Of a stretch of 64,000 bases of DNA, positions 48,344-57,525 are shown piece after piece. Source of the DNA: a virus. The first letter of the stretch is position 1. Each line of letters opens with the position of its first letter. The position numbers were made by a program, and so were the translations under genes. Under the pieces are notes generated by a model. It was not told the origin of the DNA. It searched no databases and saw only the letters and a list, made by a program, of their open reading frames with translations. The DNA lies in IMG/VR virus record IMGVR_UViG_3300028920_000071, positions 1 through 64,000 of that record; one strand, written 5' to 3'.

Positions 48344-51300
48344 ATGGCAACAGTATTATATGTAAATTTACAATCTGTTACTAATGGTGATGGTTCATCA
48401 TTAACACCATATAATTATACACAGTTTATACAGAGTATAAGTGGTGGTGTTCCAGCAACACAGTCTAATCCAGATCTCGGGAATAGAGATTATTATCTTT
48501 CAGGTACAAAAGTTATTTCAAGTGATGATGAAACTTGGGAATTTAGTGGACTGTCTGATATAATCAATATTTATTCGGTATCGGGATATAACAGTCCAAT
48601 TAAAATAACTTTTACATCTGGTGTTAGTTTTAAAAATGTTGATGTTGGTAGTGTTACTTTTAATAATTTAATGATTCAATGTCAGAACCAAAATTTTAAT
48701 TTAATTGGTAATAATAAATTATTTATTTTTAAGAATTGTTGGGTTTATGCAGAAACTAATAATATAGTGCATGAAAATGCAACTAACAGTAATATTCAAT
48801 TTATTAATTCAAATTTAAAAGCTAATTATTTACTTTTAAGTAATGGATATTTATCAGCAATAAATTCAATTTTTGCTGTTGAGAATATATCAACTACTCT
48901 TACATCAGATAATATCACTATTGATAATTCGGTTTTTACTAAAGATCTTACAGCGTATAATGCATATTCAAATATGTCAATTGGTTCTTTCTATGAAAAT
49001 TGGACGGAATCTAGTGCTTTAAGTGCAGACATTTCAGCTATAAACCAAAATGATGTTGATTATCTATCAGCTACGTGGAATGAAATATCATCTACTGGAA
49101 ATAGCACGTATACTGATTTGTTTTGGGGTGAATCAGCTAGAGATGGTGTAGGCGCATTATATTTTCCATATTTACATTTGGTAACATCAGCATCATCAAC
49201 ATCTGGAAATATACCATTAACTGTTAATATATCTGCAACTTTTTCTGGTACAAATACATCAACATCCTTATATGATTATAATTTCGGTGACGGAACTACT
49301 AGCGCTGGAGTTTCATCAACATACTTAGAACATATATATACATCAGTAGATATTTATTCACCATCTATTACAGCATATTCTAAAAATAGTTGGTATAGTG
49401 TTAACGATTCTATAGATGTTTCGGCGTATGATGCAGTATTATCGGGAGCAATAGTTACATTAGATACTGCCACATCAGCTACCATTACTAGTGCATATAT
49501 TAATAATAGTATTGCAGTTTCTTCAACATTTATATCTGGATCACCAACAACGTATGACGTTGATTGGGGAGATGGAACCAGTTCCTCAGATGTTTCATAT
49601 GTGGATAGAGTTTATTCAGAACATACTTATTCTAATGGTGGAAGTTATGTTATTATAGTTACACTAACAAACGATGCTTCACAATCAACTGAATTGAGTG
49701 CCAATACTTTAGATATAGAAGAAGTATCAACTAGAATATTATATGTAGATATTAATAGAAGTTATGACTCAACTGCTACTCATACTGGTACAACTGTAGA
49801 TCCTTTAGATTATGGTGAATTAGTTGATATGACAACTTCTGGTGGAATTGGTGTTAATTATGATACTTATAAACTTAAAGGATTTAGAGAAATTTCATCA
49901 ACATCTGAAATTATTAATACTAATTATTTAGCTGGTTATACTATTGATGCATGGGATTTATCGGCTTATGGTCCTTGGATGATTGTTAAAGATGATAACT
50001 ATCTTGAGAATGAAACAATGTCATTTATGGGTTCAAGTGCTATTGGTGGTTTATATTATAATAAACCTAGAGTTGAAGATTTAGTTGATTATGGAAGTGC
50101 AATTAAAATAAGTAATTTAAAAAATATGTTCATAGTTAATCAGGGTTTAAATTCTGATATTGAATCATATATTTACGAAACTCAGATTTCAGCAGTTTCG
50201 GCAGTTTTAAGTGCTAGTGGAACATCAGCAGACCCAGCAACGTATGCTTATATAAATGATAATTTTGATACATCATCATATGATTCATGGTGGTCATCAC
50301 AACTTGAATTGTCATCAACTATTTCTGCATATGCACCGACATCAAGCGACTATGGAGTTTTATTTTATAATGTCTCCGCTTTTCTTACAATGACACCTCA
50401 TAATATATCAGCAAACCATATATTAGTTGAATATGGCGAACAATTAGGACCTAATAATTTAGGGCCTAATATATCTTTTAAAATTTATGTTACAGATTGT
50501 AACAGTTCTTATGTTGGAATAAGATATAATGAAACTACTGGTGATGTTGATTTAATATCGGGTACAAACCATACAGGTCCTGGATCTGATGTGCTTGTTG
50601 AAAGTGATGCAGCGGCATTGCCATTTACAGCATACGCTTTTCTTTATGGTAGAATAGAAATTTTAAGTGGAGTAGCTTCAGCATCTTATAGTTTAACATC
50701 TGGAGCTACATGGGTACCTTATTCAAATACTGTTCCATTATCATCTTGTTCATATTCTGTTTCAGGTGAAGGTTCATCAAAAGGATTACTTAGTTTTATT
50801 AATATAAGTGCAATTGGAGTAGATAAAGACGAAAGTGGATTACCATATGATGATGCGGTATCAGGTACATCAGCTGTATATACATCAGCTTATTATTTAA
50901 CATCTGGAACTGGAAATATAAATATCATTGGTTGCACTATTTATACAGATACTGGTTTTGAAACTGGTAGAGTATATTCTGCATCAAGTTTAAGTTCAAT
51001 GAGCGGATCATTTAATATAGAAGATTCTGTAATTGTTGGATTAGAGGCATTGAATGATACTAGTGCAGTTACGATTAATATGTATAATAACACTTTCAAT
51101 AGAGCCCAAACAGCAATAGCATCAGATTTTAATGTATCGGCAGACAGTAATAACCAATATAGTTGGACACCACCAACAAACTATCCTTTTGTAAGGTCGG
51201 CTGGTTCATCATATGGATATGATCAAAACTTAACTTGGCTAAGTGCTAATCCATCAATTATAGCACCTTTTAGTGGTATAACAACACCACCTAATCCTGG

Positions 51301-51379
51301 GTATAATAGTCCAGAATATCCAGGATACGAAACAGGATTGTTTGGATATAGTAGACCAGATTATATTAGACCAGATTAA
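48344..51379 (+). CDS. fibre-like beta-helix/PKD protein
   Basis: This 1011-residue protein is rich in Ser, Thr and Asn. A beta-helix-type N-terminus opens L-Y-V-N-L-Q-S-V-T, P-Y-N-Y-T-Q-F. Two PKD-like domains follow (Y-N-F-G-D-G-T near 310; V-D-W-G-D-G-T-S near 405). A second copy of the opening motif (L-Y-V-D-I-N-R-S, D-Y-G-E-L) starts near 465 and a second beta-helical region runs to about 960. The end is Gly/Pro/Tyr-rich. These features suggest an elongated, exposed fibre or spike. Its place after gp6 suits a baseplate-attached receptor-binding protein; the receptor is unknown. Confidence 0.6.
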   Translation: MATVLYVNLQSVTNGDGSSLTPYNYTQFIQSISGGVPATQSNPDLGNRDYYLSGTKVISSDDETWEFSGLSDIINIYSVSGYNSPIKITFTSGVSFKNVDVGSVTFNNLMIQCQNQNFNLIGNNKLFIFKNCWVYAETNNIVHENATNSNIQFINSNLKANYLLLSNGYLSAINSIFAVENISTTLTSDNITIDNSVFTKDLTAYNAYSNMSIGSFYENWTESSALSADISAINQNDVDYLSATWNEISSTGNSTYTDLFWGESARDGVGALYFPYLHLVTSASSTSGNIPLTVNISATFSGTNTSTSLYDYNFGDGTTSAGVSSTYLEHIYTSVDIYSPSITAYSKNSWYSVNDSIDVSAYDAVLSGAIVTLDTATSATITSAYINNSIAVSSTFISGSPTTYDVDWGDGTSSSDVSYVDRVYSEHTYSNGGSYVIIVTLTNDASQSTELSANTLDIEEVSTRILYVDINRSYDSTATHTGTTVDPLDYGELVDMTTSGGIGVNYDTYKLKGFREISSTSEIINTNYLAGYTIDAWDLSAYGPWMIVKDDNYLENETMSFMGSSAIGGLYYNKPRVEDLVDYGSAIKISNLKNMFIVNQGLNSDIESYIYETQISAVSAVLSASGTSADPATYAYINDNFDTSSYDSWWSSQLELSSTISAYAPTSSDYGVLFYNVSAFLTMTPHNISANHILVEYGEQLGPNNLGPNISFKIYVTDCNSSYVGIRYNETTGDVDLISGTNHTGPGSDVLVESDAAALPFTAYAFLYGRIEILSGVASASYSLTSGATWVPYSNTVPLSSCSYSVSGEGSSKGLLSFINISAIGVDKDESGLPYDDAVSGTSAVYTSAYYLTSGTGNINIIGCTIYTDTGFETGRVYSASSLSSMSGSFNIEDSVIVGLEALNDTSAVTINMYNNTFNRAQTAIASDFNVSADSNNQYSWTPPTNYPFVRSAGSSYGYDQNLTWLSANPSIIAPFSGITTPPNPGYNSPEYPGYETGLFGYSRPDYIRPD

Positions 51380-51392
51380 ATAGGAAAATAAT

Positions 51393-53816
51393 ATGGGATA
51401 TTTTTATGAAATAGATTTTACGGTTACTCTTAGTGCTGGAACATCAGCTAATGAGACTCTAGAGCATTCATTGTCAGCTGGACAATTGTATGTAGCTAAT
51501 AGTAATGTTGAACCAGTATCCGGTACAAGATTCTATAAAACATACTTAGAAGTATCTGGAAGTGAATCACCTTGGTTAGGTGGAAAATATGAAGATTTTA
51601 TTGATGATGATTTATCAGCGGCGAAAGGTTCACCAACATATGCTGGTGATATATATGAGGTTGGAGATAATAGAACTATTACATATATTACAAGACATAC
51701 AGATGGTAATAATGGTCTTGTAGTTTTAAAATCAGATAGACGAGTTTTAGCACCAAATGGGCCAATGGGAGGACCAAATTCCAGTCCAGATTTTGAATAT
51801 CAAGGAAATAGAACACTTTCATTACCATCATCAGATTTATATTCACTAAGCGCATTAACTATTATTAAAGGAGTGGGTTCCGGTGGATTTACATTTAATT
51901 GGTTTGTTTGTGTTAATGATAGTGATTCTGCTTTATTAGAAAGTGAAACAACTTTACCAACAATAGAAGATTATGCTTGGTCTGGCAGATCGGGAGTTAA
52001 TGATATTCCTATTTGGACAGGTGGTGAAACTTCATCAACTATTGTATTTGCTGATCATGGTATAACAAATAATGTAACCGGACAAGAAATAGTTATAAGA
52101 GCAGCTGGAACAGATGCAGCTACTAGTGCGATTTTTACTTATTATACAGGAAATCCCAGAAGAAATCCTTGGTATACAACTGGTGGAGGACCAACTTTTT
52201 GGTCTTCATCTGCCTATAATGCCGATGGTGTATCCAGAATGTTAATAACTAGTGCTGGTGAATTTGATTATGAAGATTGGAATGATGGTGATTATAACGA
52301 CTATGTAGGTTCTCAGGGTTATCCGCCTTTTGACCCAGTTGAATTAGGTACACTTTTTTATGTAAATGCAAATGGAAGTAATATATATCCTTGGAATACA
52401 CCATCTAAGGGATTCACATCTTTTTCAGCTTTAAGTGCTGGATTAGGAGGAATACTTGAAGATGGATATACTATAGAAGTTGTTAATGATGGAGAAATTG
52501 ATGATTCTGGTGAAAATATAACTTTAGTTATGAATGAAAGCGGAACAGTAACTATAAGATCATATGGAACTGATGGAACAAATAGAGTTACAAGTAAACC
52601 AACAATAAAAGTTAAAAATAGTGGATATGGAATTTACATTGATTCCGATTATGATTTTACATGCAATGTTGAAAATTTAAAAATATATAAAGACGAATCA
52701 CAAGGAAGTTTGGCTGGTTACATTTTTTCAATTTATTGTGGTAATAAAAGTGTAAGTGGTTGTATATCAGGATGCATGATATGGTGTAATGTTACAGGCG
52801 CTTCGGCAAATCTTGCAAGAGGAATTACTATTGATGGATATGGTTATTGTAGTATTACAAATAATGTTGTAGCAAAAGTATATAATGGTATTAGTCAAAC
52901 ACAATCAATAACTCCGGTTTCGGCATCAACTGAATATTATAATAATACTGTTTTTGATTTTGCAAATATTGGAATAAATGCATTACAAGATCGTACTGCT
53001 AAAATATATAATAATATAATAGATGGTAACAATAGGTCGGGAGGTTTTAGTTGGGGAGTTTATTATACAAGTGGATATGGTGTTTCAGAAGATTATAATG
53101 ATTTTTGGAGATGTACTTCCGCAGCTGTCGCGGAGGGTTATAATGTATCTACAAATATTGGTACTAGTAGTTTTTCAGCAGATCCTATCTTTTTTGATAC
53201 TGCAAATGATGATTTTAGAATATGGACAAATTCTCCGTGTATTGATACTGGTTTAAGTGGATTAGTTTTGACAGATTATAGAGGAACATCAAGACCTCAA
53301 GTTATTCCAGGATATACACCTACTACTGATGGAACTGATATAGGTGCATATGAAATGTTGGAAACAGAATTGAAAGGTGGTCATATAGGTGCATTTTATT
53401 TTGGGCCTATAGTACAAAATATAACAGCACCAATATCAACTATAACAGTTAGTTCTTTCTTACCAGAAGTTACGATAACTGATCCTGTTTCAGTAACAAT
53501 AACGGCTCCTATTTCAACAATATGGATTACACCTCTTGGTTCAACAGTATTTACAACAAGTGATATTAAAATTGATTTTGTTGGAGTTCCAAGAATAGGA
53601 ACTTCGCCTTTAGTTGTTGATTTTACTGCAACAGTAACTTTTGGAGGAGCATATTTTAATAAATATAAGGTAAAAGAATATATTTGGTATTTCGATTATG
53701 GTAATTATCCAACAGTCACCGAAACAACTACATCACCAACAATAACACATATTTATAATGGATATAGTGGTCAAAAATTTGATGTTAGATGTTGTGTAAC
53801 TATAGAGAGCGTTTAA
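51393..53816 (+). CDS. fibre-like protein with beta-helix and PKD-like C-terminus
   Basis: This is 807 residues long. A globular beta-rich N-terminal region runs to about 310 and contains E-D-W-N-D-G-D-Y-N-D near 290. The recurring module L-F-Y-V-N-A-N-G-S, F-T-S-F-S-A-L begins near 323, and a pectate-lyase-like right-handed beta-helix spans about 340-640 (short repeats with N-N-T-V-F and I-Y-N-N-I-I-D-G-N). A PKD-like domain ends the chain (Y-I-W-Y-F-D-Y-G-N-Y). It may bind or degrade host glycans; no catalytic residues can be named. Confidence 0.6.
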   Translation: MGYFYEIDFTVTLSAGTSANETLEHSLSAGQLYVANSNVEPVSGTRFYKTYLEVSGSESPWLGGKYEDFIDDDLSAAKGSPTYAGDIYEVGDNRTITYITRHTDGNNGLVVLKSDRRVLAPNGPMGGPNSSPDFEYQGNRTLSLPSSDLYSLSALTIIKGVGSGGFTFNWFVCVNDSDSALLESETTLPTIEDYAWSGRSGVNDIPIWTGGETSSTIVFADHGITNNVTGQEIVIRAAGTDAATSAIFTYYTGNPRRNPWYTTGGGPTFWSSSAYNADGVSRMLITSAGEFDYEDWNDGDYNDYVGSQGYPPFDPVELGTLFYVNANGSNIYPWNTPSKGFTSFSALSAGLGGILEDGYTIEVVNDGEIDDSGENITLVMNESGTVTIRSYGTDGTNRVTSKPTIKVKNSGYGIYIDSDYDFTCNVENLKIYKDESQGSLAGYIFSIYCGNKSVSGCISGCMIWCNVTGASANLARGITIDGYGYCSITNNVVAKVYNGISQTQSITPVSASTEYYNNTVFDFANIGINALQDRTAKIYNNIIDGNNRSGGFSWGVYYTSGYGVSEDYNDFWRCTSAAVAEGYNVSTNIGTSSFSADPIFFDTANDDFRIWTNSPCIDTGLSGLVLTDYRGTSRPQVIPGYTPTTDGTDIGAYEMLETELKGGHIGAFYFGPIVQNITAPISTITVSSFLPEVTITDPVSVTITAPISTIWITPLGSTVFTTSDIKIDFVGVPRIGTSPLVVDFTATVTFGGAYFNKYKVKEYIWYFDYGNYPTVTETTTSPTITHIYNGYSGQKFDVRCCVTIESV

Positions 53817-53817
53817 T

Positions 53818-54420
53818 ATGGAATTTTTACAAATATGGATAGGTAAAAAACCTAATAGGAAAATAATGGCATGTATTAAAAGTGTTAGAAAACAACTTAG
53901 AAAAAAAGATACATATACATTAATTTCAAATACTAATTTCTTAGAAGATGATTCTATTAATTGGATTCCCTATAAAGAATATATAAAGAAGATAAAAAAA
54001 GATAAAATAACTAAGGATTTTTGGAAATATTTTAATAGTCATAAATATAAAGCAATTAATACAACAATATCAGATGTTATAAGATTTCATTATGCTATAA
54101 ATCATAAAAATGTGTTATATATAGATACTGATGTTAAACTTAAAAGTTTACCAAAATTTGATAATAATCAGGTTTATTTTTCACCACATGGAAGAAAAAC
54201 ATTTGATTATTATATGTTTTATAATGGAAATAATAATGATTTGTTTAAAAAAATATTAGAAAGTTCTATTTATAGAGTTACCGAAATTGAAAATATTGAC
54301 ATATTAAAATCAAAAATATGGATTTTTAAAACTATGATTAGATCAAAATTAACAAATGAAATTAAAAAAATTGATAAAGAACACTATGTTCATCTTAATT
54401 TAGGTAAAGATAAAATTTAA
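53818..54420 (+). CDS. DXD glycosyltransferase (GT32/Gly_transf_sug-like)
   Basis: This is 200 residues long. The signature S-D-V-I-R-F near 85-90, followed by L-Y-I-D-T-D-V-K-L with DxD at 103-105, is the metal/sugar-nucleotide binding motif of the capsular and Och1-like glycosyltransferases; the N-terminal W-I-G-K near 7-10 also fits. It probably transfers a sugar to a phage or host surface target. It starts one base after the previous stop and has very low GC, unlike the fibre genes on either side, suggesting recent insertion. It may glycosylate the fibre proteins, an inference from position. Confidence 0.7.
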   Translation: MEFLQIWIGKKPNRKIMACIKSVRKQLRKKDTYTLISNTNFLEDDSINWIPYKEYIKKIKKDKITKDFWKYFNSHKYKAINTTISDVIRFHYAINHKNVLYIDTDVKLKSLPKFDNNQVYFSPHGRKTFDYYMFYNGNNNDLFKKILESSIYRVTEIENIDILKSKIWIFKTMIRSKLTNEIKKIDKEHYVHLNLGKDKI

Positions 54421-54432
54421 AGGTAATTAAAA

Positions 54433-57400
54433 ATGACAATCCATTATGCAGATCTAGATAAATATGCAGCTGGCGCTGGAACTTCTGCCAACCCTTATAA
54501 CTATAGTCAAATAGCTAATTGGGCATCATCAGCTAGTGAAGGTGATGTTTTAAAATTAAAGGGAGAATTTTCAACAGCCGCAGTATTTACAACTCTCAGT
54601 AATTGGGATTTTAATATATCAGCAACTTCGTGGGAAGATAATTGGCCTTGGTATGTTTCTTTATCAACTTATGACATGGATATTTTTGCTGATTCATCAT
54701 CACCGCCAACTAATAAAAAAATTACAATAATTAATGGTATTTTTAATACTGCCATAAGTTTTGATTTATCAGTTTCTCCACTTATGAATAATAATTCTAT
54801 TGAGTTTAGAAATTGTATCTTTTTTGAAGATCCAAATTCAGTTATAGGTAGTAGCGCGATAAATGTTTATTTTAATGGTTGTACTTTTGCTGATAATTTA
54901 AGTATTATAAGTTATGGTGGAGGTCCTAAATCGTCACAATATAATTTTAATGATTGTGTTTTTGTTAATTCATATATTGATGATGATAGTATAAGCGCTG
55001 GAACTTTTAGTGCAACTAATTGTTTATTCTCGTTAGATCAGTATAGTATTGAAACTCAAGTAGCTGCAAGTTTAGCAATATTTACTAATTGTACATTTGA
55101 TTGGGATTATGGTGGAACTTTCCCTAGTTATCTTGAAACAAAATATTATTTTGATAATATTATTGATCACCTTACAAATCATAAATTAAATTATAGAGAT
55201 TTTAATGTTCCACAAACATTCGATACAAGATATAATACTTGGTCAGCTAATGATTATACGGATTGTTTTGAAAAAACACCAAGAACAGGACCTGGAGCTT
55301 TTATATTTTATCCATATCCAGTTGTAACATTTTCAGCCAATCCAACAGTTGCTTTTATAAATCAACCTATTACATTTACCATTTCAGCTGACTCGTTTCA
55401 TCCAGATGTATCAGCACTATATTATTTTAATTTGGGTAATGGTGATTTAACCGCAAGTTCTTCGGCAACTTATGAAAAAACATATGGAGCGTCTGATAGA
55501 CCATATGAAGATCCAAATGGTAGTTTGCTATTTTATTATGATCCAATTATAGTACGACAAGGAACTAATTCACTTCCTAATAGTTCAGCAACTTCTGTAT
55601 CAATAGTTATTAATCCATATCCAAATATAATTAGAAGTGGTAGCGGTTTGATTAACGAAAATCAAACATTCACAATAGGTAATTGGTATGAATTTGATGA
55701 TTCAACTATTTCAGCAGTCGACTGGGATTTTGGAAACGGATCTACATCAGCATCACTAGGAATTCAAGATGATGCAGTAGCATCATATAGCGCAGCTGGA
55801 AGTTATACAGTTTCAGCCGTTGTGTATGATATAAGTGGAAATTCGGCTACTGATACATATACATCAGAAATAATGAACGCATATATATCAGCAAATACTA
55901 ATATTGCATTTTATGACCAAACTTCTATAGACTTTGCTTTGATTGTTGATTATGGTGCTGGTAATACGGGAATTCAAACAGATTTTGAATTTGATCACGG
56001 GGATGGTTCGACAAGTAGTGTAAACACTATAATAGTTGGAACTAGTGGAACGGAATATAGTTTAAATAAAATATACTATGAATCAAACCCACCAGATTAT
56101 GCACCAAGAGGAAAAATTACACCAGATGTTGCTTCTGGTTTTGTAGAATCGCCTTGGTTAGAATGGCCTATAACTTTTAATTTAGTTCCCGAAATAACAG
56201 CAACAGGAACATTCATAATAAATAATGATATAACATTTAGTATAACTAATTATGAAACTACTAGTACAAATATTGATACTGTTCATTGGGAATTTGGTGA
56301 TGGAAACGATGATTGGCTAGATTTAGACACATCAGCAGTTCATCAATATACATCAGCTGATACTTATATTATTACAGCAACATTATACGATATAAGTGGC
56401 AATACCGTAACAGCAACTTACAATATAGGTATGTTTGTTGGAGATGTTTGTAAATTAAAAAATGAATATATAGAATTAACTGGACCTTATGAAGTAAATA
56501 GATATGGTTCTAATAAATTAATTAATCTAACATATTTCTTACCTAATAATGTTAAGATAACAGATACAAGTGCATTTTTATATCAATTTGAAGACTATCT
56601 TAATAATATGTTTGAGGGTGAGGATGGTTTTAGTCTTAGTTCAATAGACCTAACTATAACTAGAAATTATCTAACGTCAGGTGAATATGTATCAGCTGAT
56701 AATATAACATCAGGTGATTATATTAATTTTAGAGAATTTACATATGATTTGGAAAGTTCAGATACAAATATAGCATCAGCAACTTCAGCTATACCTACAG
56801 ATACATATGATGATACACAAAAAATTGTAATTGGGTTGCCAACGAATGCTTATGATGATGATAGAAAAATATCAATATTAGAAAAAACTAAAAGATTAAC
56901 AGAATTACAAGACCCCGATCTTATACCAATTAAAATAGAACAAGATGCTAATTATAGCAATTATGATTTTATTACACTATTGGCTAAAAATTTTGGTTAT
57001 CAAGTTGATGTATCAAGAGAACAGTTGGCTTATACTGGTTCAATTACAGATTTAGCATCCACAGAAAATTTAGCAACATCAGCCGCTGATATTGTTAAAT
57101 ATTTAAGATTTTTAGTAGCTAGTTTACCACAATGGTATAAGATTAAAACGACTGATAATGCTATTAAAGTTATGTTGTATTCTTTTGGTTTAATTGGTGG
57201 AATGTTACCATATTATACACAAGATTATATATATAAGTGGAAATTAGCAGATGAAAATGGTAGCGTTGAAAATATTCCAGATGATTATTATGCATCGCCG
57301 CACTTTGCGGTAGGTGTTGATATTATTGAAAGTACAGGTTCAATTACTTTTGATGATGATAGAAGACAAAAGATTCTTGATGCAATAGAATCAGTAAGAC

Positions 57401-57507
57401 CAATAAATACAGTTTTCGAAAGACTAGTTGGATTAGCTACATTTGATCTTCCGGTAGTCAATATTTTTATAAATACTAGGATGAGAATATATTATAAAAT
57501 ACAATAA
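54433..57507 (+). CDS. fibre/beta-helix-PKD protein fused to tail protein I-like wedge domain
   Basis: This is 1024 residues long. The N-terminus has the recurring module (H-Y-A-D-L-D-K-Y, P-Y-N-Y-S-Q-I) and a beta-helix to about 290. PKD-like domains follow (Y-F-N-L-G-N-G near 340; V-D-W-D-F-G-N-G-S near 430; F-D-H-G-D-G-S near 520; V-H-W-E-F-G-D-G-N near 620). The last 350 residues are unlike the rest: helical, ending R-R-Q-K-I-L-D-A-I-E-S-V-R-P-I-N-T-V-F-E-R-L, a pattern of P2-type tail protein I / wedge gp7-like proteins that joins fibres to the wedge. The fusion therefore looks like a wedge protein with an added exposed head. Confidence 0.6.
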   Translation: MTIHYADLDKYAAGAGTSANPYNYSQIANWASSASEGDVLKLKGEFSTAAVFTTLSNWDFNISATSWEDNWPWYVSLSTYDMDIFADSSSPPTNKKITIINGIFNTAISFDLSVSPLMNNNSIEFRNCIFFEDPNSVIGSSAINVYFNGCTFADNLSIISYGGGPKSSQYNFNDCVFVNSYIDDDSISAGTFSATNCLFSLDQYSIETQVAASLAIFTNCTFDWDYGGTFPSYLETKYYFDNIIDHLTNHKLNYRDFNVPQTFDTRYNTWSANDYTDCFEKTPRTGPGAFIFYPYPVVTFSANPTVAFINQPITFTISADSFHPDVSALYYFNLGNGDLTASSSATYEKTYGASDRPYEDPNGSLLFYYDPIIVRQGTNSLPNSSATSVSIVINPYPNIIRSGSGLINENQTFTIGNWYEFDDSTISAVDWDFGNGSTSASLGIQDDAVASYSAAGSYTVSAVVYDISGNSATDTYTSEIMNAYISANTNIAFYDQTSIDFALIVDYGAGNTGIQTDFEFDHGDGSTSSVNTIIVGTSGTEYSLNKIYYESNPPDYAPRGKITPDVASGFVESPWLEWPITFNLVPEITATGTFIINNDITFSITNYETTSTNIDTVHWEFGDGNDDWLDLDTSAVHQYTSADTYIITATLYDISGNTVTATYNIGMFVGDVCKLKNEYIELTGPYEVNRYGSNKLINLTYFLPNNVKITDTSAFLYQFEDYLNNMFEGEDGFSLSSIDLTITRNYLTSGEYVSADNITSGDYINFREFTYDLESSDTNIASATSAIPTDTYDDTQKIVIGLPTNAYDDDRKISILEKTKRLTELQDPDLIPIKIEQDANYSNYDFITLLAKNFGYQVDVSREQLAYTGSITDLASTENLATSAADIVKYLRFLVASLPQWYKIKTTDNAIKVMLYSFGLIGGMLPYYTQDYIYKWKLADENGSVENIPDDYYASPHFAVGVDIIESTGSITFDDDRRQKILDAIESVRPINTVFERLVGLATFDLPVVNIFINTRMRIYYKIQ

Positions 57508-57525
57508 TTAATTTGAGAGGTAAAA

